This document shows positions 29,615 to 38,743 of a stretch of DNA of 64,000 nucleotides, piece after piece. This DNA is from Aggregatibacter actinomycetemcomitans (GTDB taxonomy: Bacteria; Pseudomonadota; Gammaproteobacteria; Enterobacterales; Pasteurellaceae), in NCBI RefSeq assembly GCF_003130205.1, contig NZ_NRDF01000008.1, positions 1 to 64,000 of the forward strand, written 5' to 3'. The translations under genes and the position numbers were made by a program. Numbering within the stretch: position 1 is the first letter of the stretch; each line of letters begins with the position of its first letter. The notes under the pieces were generated by a model. It was not told where the DNA came from. It did not search any database and worked only from the letters and a program-made list of their open reading frames with translations.

Positions 29615-30388
29615 CTAGATGTCTTTGTGTTTCTTGCCGATAAATTGGCTGGCAATGACTAATAATAATGACAACACGATCATGATGGTTGCAAGGGCAT
29701 TCACTTCTGGCGTTACCCCGGTTTTCACCAAGGAGAAGATACGTAACGGCAGGATTTCATAGCTGACACCGCTCACGAAGGAGGAAACCACAACGTCATC
29801 CAGTGAAATAGTGAAACTTAGCAACCAACCGGACACCACCGCCGGTAAGGCAAGCGGCAGGATGATTTTGCGTAAAATCGTGATCTCACGTGCCCCCAAA
29901 TCTTTCGCCGCTTCCAGCATTCTTGAGTCGAAGCCGTTTAAGCGGGAGAAAATGGTGACGGTAACGTAAGGCAGACAGAAAGTCACGTGTGCCAATAATA
30001 ATGACCAGAAACCTAAAGAAATGCCTACAACCATGAATAAAGCCAGTAAAGATACCGCCATTACGATATCCGGCGACATCATCACGATAAACAACATACC
30101 GCTCACCGCTTGTTTACCACGGAAACGATAGCGATAAAGCGCGATAGCCGTTAAGCCGCCAACGATTGTTGCAAGCGTTGCAGCAAAAAAGGCAATGGTG
30201 ACGGAATGAATTGCCGCCTGAATTAAGGTGTCGTTGTTAAATAAACGTTCGTACCAGTTCCAACTGAAGCCTTTCCAACTTAAACCGTAGCGGTCTGAAT
30301 TGAAAGAGTTCGTCACTAAAATAACAATCGGGATATACAAATAAGCGTATACCACAAACATAAAGATATTGCGTAGTAAACGGCTCAT
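29615..30388 (-). CDS. potC: Spermidine/putrescine ABC transporter permease PotC
   Basis: Inner-membrane permease, 257 residues, six helices, with the ABC permease EAA loop ([31 protein letters not shown]). Start ATG overlaps the potB stop by one base (TAATG), so the two are translationally coupled. Partners are PotA, PotB and PotD. Confidence 0.96.
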   Translation of the reverse strand: MSRLLRNIFMFVVYAYLYIPIVILVTNSFNSDRYGLSWKGFSWNWYERLFNNDTLIQAAIHSVTIAFFAATLATIVGGLTAIALYRYRFRGKQAVSGMLFIVMMSPDIVMAVSLLALFMVVGISLGFWSLLLAHVTFCLPYVTVTIFSRLNGFDSRMLEAAKDLGAREITILRKIILPLALPAVVSGWLLSFTISLDDVVVSSFVSGVSYEILPLRIFSLVKTGVTPEVNALATIMIVLSLLLVIASQFIGKKHKDI

Positions 30389-31248
30389 TATTCCAACTCC
30401 ACTTTTTTGTTCAATAATTTATTCGCGCGGTAGTACACCAAGATGAGTAATGCCATCAAAATGGTCAATCCGATACTGATTGCGGAACCGAACGGCCAGT
30501 TACGGGAAATTAAGAATTCGCTCTTAATCACGTTACCCACAAGCAACACTTTCGCGCCGCCGAGTAAGTCCGCTACATAGAACATCCCCATTGCCGGCAA
30601 TAATACCAACAAGCAACCGGCAACGATGCCCGGCATGGTCAACGGCAGAATCACGCGGAAGAACCGTTGGAACGCGTTTGCCCCCAAGTCTTTTGCCGCT
30701 TCCAATAAGCGTCCGTCTAATTTTTCAATGGCGGAGTAGAGCGGCAGAATCATGAACGGCAGAAGCAAATAGACCAAACCGATAATCACCGCCACTTCGG
30801 TGTTCAGAATCCGAATCGGTTCACTCAAAATGCCCAATTCCAATAACATGGTGTTCAACACGCCTTTCACGCCGAGGAACACTTTCATGCCGTAAATACG
30901 AATAAGCGAGTTTGTCCAGAATGGTAGCACTACAAGGAACAATAAGAGCGGTCGATATTTCGGGTGAATTTTACTCACCATAAAGGCGAACGGATAGCCG
31001 ATCAGTAAACAAATAATGGTGGCAATGATCGACATATACAATGAATTCCACACTACCTGCGCATAAAGCGGATTAAACAGGTTGATGTAGTTTTCAAAGT
31101 TAAATGGCAAGGTATAAAAGTTGCTACCATCTCGGGTTAAAAAACTTACGACTAATACCAATAAGTTTGGGATCAGCACGAAGAAGATTAGCCAGCTGAA
31201 GATAATCGCAACAGTAATTTTCTGGAATTTATTATTGATTATCTTCAT
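30388..31248 (-). CDS. potB: Spermidine/putrescine ABC transporter permease PotB
   Basis: Second inner-membrane permease of the complex, 286 residues, with the EAA loop [31 protein letters not shown] and the family C-terminus [12 protein letters not shown] 31248 overlaps the end of potA by 17 bp; a TTG four codons upstream also opens the frame but is less likely. Confidence 0.96.
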   Translation of the reverse strand: MKIINNKFQKITVAIIFSWLIFFVLIPNLLVLVVSFLTRDGSNFYTLPFNFENYINLFNPLYAQVVWNSLYMSIIATIICLLIGYPFAFMVSKIHPKYRPLLLFLVVLPFWTNSLIRIYGMKVFLGVKGVLNTMLLELGILSEPIRILNTEVAVIIGLVYLLLPFMILPLYSAIEKLDGRLLEAAKDLGANAFQRFFRVILPLTMPGIVAGCLLVLLPAMGMFYVADLLGGAKVLLVGNVIKSEFLISRNWPFGSAISIGLTILMALLILVYYRANKLLNKKVELE

Positions 31249-32350
31249 CGTTGAGTACAACCTCCCAACCTTCGTGCCACGTAATGCCTACACGTTGACC
31301 AATACTGTGATCCATGTGTGGATCGTCTTCGTTAAAAAATTCGCTGACCAGCACGCGTTTGCTGTTGTGTTCAAATTCTACAGTGGATTCCAAGGTCATG
31401 CCTTTATAAGTGCGGTCGATAATATGACCGATAATGGCTTTGGAATGTTCGTGTTCGTCAAGTTCTTTAATTACAATATCTTCCGGGCGAAGCAGCACTT
31501 GAAGCTGCTGATCTTTTTCCACCGGAATGTCCGTATAAATATCACAAACGCGACCTTCCACGTTCGCCAGCACCACATTTTCCGATTTACGTTCAATCAC
31601 GGTGGCGTCAAATACGTTAATTTCGCCGATAAAACGTGCGACGAACAGGTTTGCCGGTTCTTCATAAATTTCACGCGGAGAGCCGTCTTGCGCAATTTTA
31701 CCTTTACGTAATAACACGATACGGTCGGACATGGTGATCGCTTCTTCCTGATCGTGGGTCACGAAAATAAAGGTAATGCCTAATTGACGCTGCAACACTT
31801 TCAGTTCGTATTGCATTTGTTTACGCAATTTGTAGTCCAGCGCGGAGAGGGATTCGTCGAGTAATAAGACTTTAGGTTTATTTACAACCGCTCGGGCAAT
31901 GGCAATACGTTGTTGCTGACCGCCGGAAAGCTGGGTCGGCTTACGATCCGCCATTTCTTCCAATTGCACCATGCGCAGGGCTTCTAATACGCGCGGTTTA
32001 ATTTCCGCTTCCGGCACTTTTTGCATACGCAAACCGAAAGCGACGTTTTCAAAGATGGTCATGTGCGGAAATAATGCATAGCTTTGGAATACGGTGTTAA
32101 CGTGGCGTTTCTCTGCCGGCACGTTGGTGATGTCTTCACCGTCCAAAATGATGTTGCCCGAATCTAATTCTTCCAAGCCTGCAAGCAAACGCAATACTGT
32201 TGTTTTGCCACAGCCGGAGGGGCCGAGAATTGTCAAAAATTCACCGTTATTAATGGTTAAATTGAAGTCTTTAATAATGGTGTTGGAACCGTAGGATTTA
32301 GTAATGGAACGAAGCTCGATAATTGGCTTGTTTTGAACTGTATTTTCCAC
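31232..32350 (-). CDS. potA: Spermidine/putrescine ABC transporter ATP-binding protein PotA
   Basis: Cytoplasmic ATPase driving polyamine import, 372 residues. Walker [17 protein letters not shown] near 39-54, Q-loop [12 protein letters not shown], signature [15 protein letters not shown], Walker [13 protein letters not shown], and a C-terminal TOBE regulatory domain (about 290-365). Start appears to be GTG 32350, with AGGGAG upstream. First gene of potABC; divergent from pepT across 263 bp that hold A+T-rich promoter DNA and no USS pair. Confidence 0.97.
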   Translation of the reverse strand: MENTVQNKPIIELRSITKSYGSNTIIKDFNLTINNGEFLTILGPSGCGKTTVLRLLAGLEELDSGNIILDGEDITNVPAEKRHVNTVFQSYALFPHMTIFENVAFGLRMQKVPEAEIKPRVLEALRMVQLEEMADRKPTQLSGGQQQRIAIARAVVNKPKVLLLDESLSALDYKLRKQMQYELKVLQRQLGITFIFVTHDQEEAITMSDRIVLLRKGKIAQDGSPREIYEEPANLFVARFIGEINVFDATVIERKSENVVLANVEGRVCDIYTDIPVEKDQQLQVLLRPEDIVIKELDEHEHSKAIIGHIIDRTYKGMTLESTVEFEHNSKRVLVSEFFNEDDPHMDHSIGQRVGITWHEGWEVVLNDEDNQ

Positions 32351-32613
32351 TAGCTTTGGTTTTCTCCCTAATGTACCGAATGTTTCGATATAAATTAGAA
32401 ACGAATGCCTACAAAATGCAGGCGGCGACTGTAAAAATGAACGCTAATGATATAGCGATCGGGACATAATGAAAAGCAATTAATAGTGATTTTTCATAAA
32501 AAGTCGGATATTTGTTATATATCAAGGAACTGTCATTATTTTACGGCTAGACTAACAGCAATTTTTCAATGCATTTTTTCGGAAAGCAAAATACTCAAAA
32601 CAGGAGAAGAATA

Positions 32614-33858
32614 ATGCAGGATTTATTATCTCAAGAATCCGTATTGGAGCGTTTTTTCAACTATGTGAGTTACGACACGCAATCCAAGCCCGGTGCCAAA
32701 GTTTCGCCCAGTACGCCAGGGCAGTTGGTATTGGCCAAACATTTGCAACAGGAGCTTATCGCTTTGGGCTTGCAGGATATCGAATTAAGCAAGCACGCGG
32801 TTCTCGCCGCATTTTTGCCCTCCAATGTGGCTCCCGATTCGCCGACCATCGGTTTGATTGCGCATTTAGACACCTCGCCCGACTGTAGCGGCAAAAACGT
32901 TCAGCCGGAAGTGATTGAAAATTATCGCGGCGGCGATATTGCTCTTGGTATCGGCGAAGAGTTTATCAGCCCTGTGTATTATTCCTTCCTGCACCAATTA
33001 ACGGGAAAAACCCTGATTGTAACCGACGGCAACACCTTATTAGGCGCGGACAACAAAGCAGGAATAGCGGAAATTATGACCGCACTTTATCGCCTAAAAA
33101 TGGAAAATCTGCCCCATTGCAATATCCGTATCGCTTTCACACCCGATGAAGAAATCGGCTTGGGTATGCAGTTTTTTCCTTTTGACGATTTCCCTTGTGA
33201 TTGGGCGTACACCATCGACGGCGGCGCGGTGGGCGAGCTGGAATATGAAAATTTTAATGCCGCTTCCGCCAAAATCACATTTCACGGGCGCAACATTCAC
33301 CCCGGTGCCGCCAAGAAAAAAATGGTGAATGCGCTGACGTTGGCGTGTGAGTTTCAAAATGCGTTCCCGGCGGCGGAAACACCGGAAAATACCGAACAGC
33401 GCGAAGGTTTTTTCCATTTAAATCATTTTTCCGGCGACATTGAAAAAGTGGAGTTGCATTACCTGATTCGTGATTTTGAATGGAATGCCTTTAAGCAACG
33501 CAAACAATTCATTATAACGTTGGTGGAAAAATTTAATCGTGAAAAACGTTTGCCGAAACCCATTGAATTAACGATTTCCGACAGCTACAAAAATATGAAC
33601 GAAACGGTGAAAAAAGTCCCGCAATCCATTGAATTGGCGGATTTGGCGATGCAACAATGTGGTGTTACCCCCAACCATAAATTGATTCGCGGCGGCACCG
33701 ACGGCGCCTGGCTGGCAGAAAAAGGGTTGGCTTGCCCGAACATTTTCACCGGCGGCTACAATTTCCACAGCAAACACGAATTGATTACCCTGGAAGGTAT
33801 GAAAGACGCGGTGAATGTGATTGTAAAACTGGTAGAGCTGGCGGCTAAGGCGTCATGA
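32614..33858 (+). CDS. pepT: Peptidase T (aminotripeptidase)
   Basis: M20-family zinc enzyme removing the N-terminal residue of tripeptides; cytosolic. 414 residues from ATG 32614, which follows AGGAGAAG; the frame opens 15 codons earlier without a ribosome site. Metal and catalytic residues are in IAHLDTSPD, DGNTLLGADNKAG, TPDEEIGLG and the C-terminal GGYNFHSKHELI. pepT beside pot genes is shared with H. influenzae. Confidence 0.96.
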   Translation: MQDLLSQESVLERFFNYVSYDTQSKPGAKVSPSTPGQLVLAKHLQQELIALGLQDIELSKHAVLAAFLPSNVAPDSPTIGLIAHLDTSPDCSGKNVQPEVIENYRGGDIALGIGEEFISPVYYSFLHQLTGKTLIVTDGNTLLGADNKAGIAEIMTALYRLKMENLPHCNIRIAFTPDEEIGLGMQFFPFDDFPCDWAYTIDGGAVGELEYENFNAASAKITFHGRNIHPGAAKKKMVNALTLACEFQNAFPAAETPENTEQREGFFHLNHFSGDIEKVELHYLIRDFEWNAFKQRKQFIITLVEKFNREKRLPKPIELTISDSYKNMNETVKKVPQSIELADLAMQQCGVTPNHKLIRGGTDGAWLAEKGLACPNIFTGGYNFHSKHELITLEGMKDAVNVIVKLVELAAKAS

Positions 33859-33877
33859 TAAAAATGCTTGTAAAAAG

Positions 33878-33930
33878 GACCGCACTTTATGTAGCCACAA
33901 GAGGTTATGTTTAAAGTGCGGTCATTTTTT
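33878..33930. terminator. Inverted USS pair, bidirectional terminator
   Basis: GACCGCACTTTA and TAAAGTGCGGTC form a 12-bp stem with a 22-base loop; T run on the plus strand. Lies between the convergent ends of pepT and letB. Confidence 0.8.
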
Positions 33931-33933
33931 ACA

Positions 33934-36591
33934 TTAATTTTTAGTTGCCGGTAACGTGCCCTGATTCCATTTTTGTGCATTTTCCGGGCGTTTGACTTGC
34001 AATAAGAAATGCTGATTTGCTTTTGCCTGCCCTTGCACCACCGTGCCTGATGGCGTGGAGAAGGAAATACCGCCTTTTAACAGCTGTTGTACGCTGCCGG
34101 TGTTGAATTGGGCGCCGGACCAGCCGAGGCTGAAATCGTAACCGGAGGCAATCCAGAATTCAGAATTTTGGCGTACGAGGTGCTGATATTTCGGGGCGAT
34201 AAGAATGTTGATAAATACCCGATCGCCTAACGAATTCAGTTCTAAGTTTTTAATGGTTCCCACTTCCACACCGCGATACATAATCGGCGATCCTGCGGTG
34301 ATATTTAACGCATCGTTGGTTTCCAATACAAGCGGTAACCCGTTGGTATATTTAATGTTATTGTTGATGGATTGGGTTAAGGCAAATTGCGTTTTGCTTT
34401 TGCCGGAACCCACTTCCACATCAATGTACGGTTGCAATAAGCTGTCGATATTTTCAATACCGCTGGCGGAAATCTGCGGTGAAATTACTTTAAAGCGCGA
34501 GCCTTCTTTGGCGATTAGCGCCATGTAATTCGGGTTAATTAATGCTTTGGTGATGATTTTATTGCTTTTTTGATCAAGCTGAATGCTGTCGATTTCACCA
34601 ATGGTTAAGCCTAAATAACGTAATGCCATGCCTTTACTGAGGTTGGTGGCGTTCTCGGCAGTCAGGGTGATTTGTTGCCCCGCAGACTTGGCGCGTAGTT
34701 CGTTCGGATAAAGGGTATGGTTGCCTTTGCTGCCGCTGTTATCAAAACTGATAGCGCCTTTTAACGAACGAGTCAACGGCGTTGCCTGAATGCTGATGCC
34801 TTTTGGGGTAATGTCGATTTGTGCCGCACTTTCCACCCAGAAGACGCTTTTGTCTGTCAATAAATGGCGGTATTTTGGATAAATAAACACATCCACGGCA
34901 AAATGTTGGATTTGCGGACGAATATCCAAAATTTTACCCACTTCATATTGGCGATAAAGCACCAATGAGCCTTTGTTAATGCTTGGTAGATTGGCGGTGG
35001 TAAGGGTAATGCTTGGTTTCGGTTGATTGTCGGTAATGCCGGCTTCCGCGTTGGTTAAATCGCTGTAAAGGGCGTAGTTTTCTTTCGCTTTGCCCTGATT
35101 TTTACCCGCCACCACGCGAATACCGCCTTGTAGCCATTTTTCCGGTGTGGCGGCTTCAAAACGTAAGCCGTCAACACCCAAACTCACTTCAAAATTAGAG
35201 GCGGCGATAAATAGGGTATCGCCGTGAATTAAATGGCGATACTCTCCGGCGATGGCGACTTTGAATTTGACGCCGTCGGTATCAATTTGCTGAGACACGA
35301 TTTCGCCGATTTGAATGTTGTTATAAATCAACGGTTGCCCTTCGTTGATGCCGTAAGTTTCCGGTGCGGTTAAATTCAGCACCAAGGTGTTCGGCTGTTT
35401 CAGCAATAACTCGCTTTCTTTAATCACATCGAAATCCGTTCGGTTTTCACCGTCGCCCGGCAACACTTCAAAATATTTGCCACGTAGCAGTTTTTGTACA
35501 TCGGTTAAATCTGCCAGGCCCGGTTTTTTCACGCGCAATACAATGTTGCTGTTAGCTTTGAACAAATTGGCAAGATTCGGATCAATTAATAACGTACCAC
35601 TTAACATTTCATCGTTATTTTCCACCGCACTTAATTCGGATAACACGCCGATTTCGGTATTTTGGTAATAAACGTGGGTTTTCCCTGCTACCAAACCGAC
35701 AGTGTTCGGAATGTTTACATTAATGTTGATACCGCGTTTTGCCGCTTGCAGGTTAGAATAAAGCGTATAGCTTTCGTTCATTTCCGCTTCCGGGCTGTTG
35801 CTTGGTGAATCAAAGGCAGCAGCACCTTGCACTACAGAATTAAGGCTGTCTACGTTGATGTTTAAACCGGAAACGTCAACGTTAGCGCTGATGCCGCTGA
35901 TATTCCAGAAATGGCTGTCTTTTTTGACAAATTTGGCATAAGGCTTATTGATGACCACATCAATTTCCACTTTTTTACCATCTTCGGTGAAATGGAAATC
36001 ATAGATTCGACCTACGGGTATATTTTTGTAATAAATGGATGCACCAATTGAAATAGATCCCAAATCGTCGGCAATTAAATGAATCAGTAAATCACCCGGA
36101 ATAAGCTGTGCTATAGGGCCTTTCGTTTCTGCCATGAATTCATGTTCGGTATCACCCCCGCCCGGTTGTAAGGTGATGTAATTACCTGAAACCAGTGCAT
36201 CTAAGCCTGAAATCCCGGCAAGGGATGCACTTGGTTTCACCAACCAGAATTTGGTGTTTTCCCGTAAGACGGTTTTGGCTTCAGGGTAAATACTGGCGAC
36301 CACTTCCACTTTTTGCAGATCATCGGTGAAATTCACCTTTTTTACTACCCCGATTTGCAAACCTTGGTAGCGAATTTGTGTTTTGCCGGCAACGATACCG
36401 TCACCGTTGGCAAAGGTGATTTTTACGCTGATACCCTGTTCCTGTACAATTTGAAAGAACAAAATGGCACCGATACACAGGGCGACAAAAGGTAACAACC
36501 AAAATGGCGAAATACGCCGGTTCTGACGCACCTGCGCGTTGACTTCCGTTTCATTATTTTGATGTTGCGTGTTTTGCTTGTTGTCTGTCAT
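33934..36591 (-). CDS. letB: Multi-MCE lipid transport protein LetB (YebT)
   Basis: Tunnel-forming protein thought to move lipids between inner and outer membranes. 885 residues (E. coli 877): cytoplasmic N-terminus, one membrane helix at about 28-46, then seven MCE domains of roughly 110-120 residues, each beginning with a G(I)VAGKTxIRYQGLQIG-like strand (e.g. GDGIVAGKTQIRYQGLQIG, NTVGLVAGKTHVYYQ, NINKGSLVLYRQYEVG-like, SPIMYRGVEVG). Its start overlaps the end of letA by 38 bp, so LetA and LetB are co-made. Confidence 0.93.
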   Translation of the reverse strand: MTDNKQNTQHQNNETEVNAQVRQNRRISPFWLLPFVALCIGAILFFQIVQEQGISVKITFANGDGIVAGKTQIRYQGLQIGVVKKVNFTDDLQKVEVVASIYPEAKTVLRENTKFWLVKPSASLAGISGLDALVSGNYITLQPGGGDTEHEFMAETKGPIAQLIPGDLLIHLIADDLGSISIGASIYYKNIPVGRIYDFHFTEDGKKVEIDVVINKPYAKFVKKDSHFWNISGISANVDVSGLNINVDSLNSVVQGAAAFDSPSNSPEAEMNESYTLYSNLQAAKRGININVNIPNTVGLVAGKTHVYYQNTEIGVLSELSAVENNDEMLSGTLLIDPNLANLFKANSNIVLRVKKPGLADLTDVQKLLRGKYFEVLPGDGENRTDFDVIKESELLLKQPNTLVLNLTAPETYGINEGQPLIYNNIQIGEIVSQQIDTDGVKFKVAIAGEYRHLIHGDTLFIAASNFEVSLGVDGLRFEAATPEKWLQGGIRVVAGKNQGKAKENYALYSDLTNAEAGITDNQPKPSITLTTANLPSINKGSLVLYRQYEVGKILDIRPQIQHFAVDVFIYPKYRHLLTDKSVFWVESAAQIDITPKGISIQATPLTRSLKGAISFDNSGSKGNHTLYPNELRAKSAGQQITLTAENATNLSKGMALRYLGLTIGEIDSIQLDQKSNKIITKALINPNYMALIAKEGSRFKVISPQISASGIENIDSLLQPYIDVEVGSGKSKTQFALTQSINNNIKYTNGLPLVLETNDALNITAGSPIMYRGVEVGTIKNLELNSLGDRVFINILIAPKYQHLVRQNSEFWIASGYDFSLGWSGAQFNTGSVQQLLKGGISFSTPSGTVVQGQAKANQHFLLQVKRPENAQKWNQGTLPATKN

Positions 36592-37837
36592 AGATTTCCC
36601 AAATTAAGCGGCTGTCAAATTGCTCCGCTACAATCATTGTCAAAAATACCGCCGCGCCGAAATAGAGCGCCGCCGTACCTACAGAAAAGTCGATAATCTG
36701 CCCTCGGGTAACCAAGGACATCATCAGTGCCAATACGAATAAATCAAGCATTGACCAGCGTCCGACGAAATGTACGATATGTAACAAACGCATTTGCCAG
36801 CGAATAGAGTGTTTCAGTTTAAAGTGTATGCAGGTAAGCAGGTATAACATAATCAGCACTTTGCTAATAGGCACGAAAATACTGGCGGTAAATACCACGA
36901 AAGCAATGAAGTAACTGCCCATATCGATAAAACTGATCACGCCCGACATTAAGGTATCCGCACTTGGCGCACCGTTTAAATAAATCACCGACATCGGCAA
37001 TAAATTTGCCGGAAACAGCATAATAATGCCCGCAATTAACAGTGCCCAGGTGCGTTGTAATTTAATGGAATTTGACAAATCAATTTGCGAATAGCAACGC
37101 GGACAAATCTCGTGCCCTTTGCGATCAGTGAGCGGATTGATAAAACTATACTGGCAGGAATGGCAAAAGCGCAGATCTTCCACATGGGTGAGGTTGCTTA
37201 CCGCTTTGCTTTGCGGGTAAAAATCGTTCCACACTTCATCGGGGTTAATTTTAATAAATAAAAGGGTGGTTAAAAGTGCGGTAAAAATAAAAGCAATTAA
37301 GTAAATATTCAGTTCCAATGTGGCGTATTCCTGCACCTTGAAAATGCTTACTCCCAACGCCACCAAATACACGTCAAACATCACCCAGGGTTTTATATAG
37401 CCGAGAGAAATCAGCAAATTGCGCGGTTTGATGTGCATGATCTGTGACAGCCTCAGCAGAATAACCAGTAGCGCAAAGGCAATAGGCATAAACACGGCGC
37501 AAAGAAACACTAAAAATGCCGTGTAAGAAAAACCTTGTGTCGCCATTTTCCATACGCCCAGCCAGACCGAGGCGTCAATTTTTTCGCCTAATAAATCAAT
37601 GCTTAAAAGCGGGTAAGTTAACGCGAAAGGCATCAGGATTAAAATGGAGATGGCGATAATCGAACAGCGTTTTAAACTCCAGCGGCTGGTGGCGTATAAC
37701 ACATTATGGCAGCGCGGACAAAGGGCACGTTGCCCTTGTTGTAATGCAGCAATTTTAACCACGACATTGCATTCGCCGCAACGAACGAGGCGGTGAAAAG
37801 TAGCGTCGGCTAAATTTAACGTGGAATGTGCTGTCAT
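36554..37837 (-). CDS. letA: Inner-membrane protein LetA (YebS, PqiA family)
   Basis: Partner of LetB in inter-membrane lipid transport. 427 residues, same as E. coli YebS. Two PqiA modules, each with a zinc ribbon (CGECNVVVKI…CPRCHN at 17-41 and CHSCQYSFIN…CPRCYS in the middle) followed by four membrane helices. Divergent from proQ, as in E. coli (yebST next to proQ-prc). Confidence 0.93.
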   Translation of the reverse strand: MTAHSTLNLADATFHRLVRCGECNVVVKIAALQQGQRALCPRCHNVLYATSRWSLKRCSIIAISILILMPFALTYPLLSIDLLGEKIDASVWLGVWKMATQGFSYTAFLVFLCAVFMPIAFALLVILLRLSQIMHIKPRNLLISLGYIKPWVMFDVYLVALGVSIFKVQEYATLELNIYLIAFIFTALLTTLLFIKINPDEVWNDFYPQSKAVSNLTHVEDLRFCHSCQYSFINPLTDRKGHEICPRCYSQIDLSNSIKLQRTWALLIAGIIMLFPANLLPMSVIYLNGAPSADTLMSGVISFIDMGSYFIAFVVFTASIFVPISKVLIMLYLLTCIHFKLKHSIRWQMRLLHIVHFVGRWSMLDLFVLALMMSLVTRGQIIDFSVGTAALYFGAAVFLTMIVAEQFDSRLIWEIYDRQQAKHATSK

Positions 37838-38061
37838 GAATCAAGTTACCTAAATAAAGAAGCGCGTATTTTATACTGTATTTTTCGTTTTTAGTACGAA
37901 TTTATCTTGTTTAGACAGAAAAAGTGCGGTCATTTTTTGCGGAATTTATTATTTCTTTTTAGTAGATAGGTTATTAATTGTGTCATTTTTTCTGAAAGTA
38001 AGCTAAACTACGGCAAGTTTTTCTACTTATTTTCTACTTAAAATCTATGCAGGATTTCGCA

Positions 38062-38670
38062 ATGACCGAAGTACAAAAGTTAACAAATAATAAAGAGATT
38101 ATTGCCTATTTAGCGGAAAAATTTCCGCTATGTTTTTCTATTGAAGGGGAAGCCAAACCGTTAAAAATCGGTTTGTTTCAGGATTTAAGTGAAGCGCTGA
38201 AAGATGACGAGCGCGTAAGCAAAACCCAACTCCGTCACGCCTTGCGTCAATATACTTCAAACTGGCGTTACCTACACGGTTGCAAAGCCGGCGCAATGCG
38301 CGTGGATTTACAGGGTAATCCGGTGGGGGAACTGGAGCAAGAACATGTTGATCATGCCGCGCAACAATTAGCGGAAGCTAAAGCCTTAATTGCCCAAAAA
38401 CGTGCGGCGGAAAAAGCGGCAAAAGGCGAAAATGAGAAAAAACGTCCTGTCCGTCGCAATCAGAAGCAAGGTGAAAAGCCTGCCCGCAAACCTAAATTTA
38501 ATTTCAATAACGTGGATATGACGACGTTGCAAGTTGGTCAGCAGGTAAAAGTCAAAGCAGCTGACCATGCGAAAAACGCCACCATTTTGGAAGTCTCCGG
38601 CGATGCTGCCAGGGTGGAATTGGAAAACGGTTTGGTGATTACTGTCACGGCAGATCGTTTATTTGCCTAA
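38062..38670 (+). CDS. proQ: RNA chaperone ProQ
   Basis: FinO-domain RNA chaperone that binds sRNAs and mRNA 3' ends. 202 residues from ATG 38062, which aligns residue for residue with E. coli (MTEVQKLTNNKEIIAYLAEKFP) and has AGGAT upstream; an ATG five codons earlier lacks a ribosome site. FinO domain 1-120 (RHALRQYTSNWRYLHGCKAGAMRVDLQG), basic linker 120-150, and C-terminal KOW/Tudor-like domain (LQVGQQVKVKAADHAKNATI). Followed by a terminator-like hairpin, then prc. Confidence 0.95.
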   Translation: MTEVQKLTNNKEIIAYLAEKFPLCFSIEGEAKPLKIGLFQDLSEALKDDERVSKTQLRHALRQYTSNWRYLHGCKAGAMRVDLQGNPVGELEQEHVDHAAQQLAEAKALIAQKRAAEKAAKGENEKKRPVRRNQKQGEKPARKPKFNFNNVDMTTLQVGQQVKVKAADHAKNATILEVSGDAARVELENGLVITVTADRLFA

Positions 38671-38683
38671 ATTCTTTTAATTA

Positions 38684-38716
38684 ACAAAGCTATCTTTCAC
38701 AGATAGCTTTGTTTAT
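38684..38716 (+). terminator. Intrinsic terminator of proQ
   Basis: AACAAAGCTATCT pairs with AGATAGCTTTGTT around a 5-base loop, followed by TATT; 14 bp after the proQ stop and about 30 bp before the prc start. Likely partial read-through into prc. Confidence 0.7.
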
Positions 38717-38743
38717 TGCCGTATTTTAATTAGGAAAGTTTGA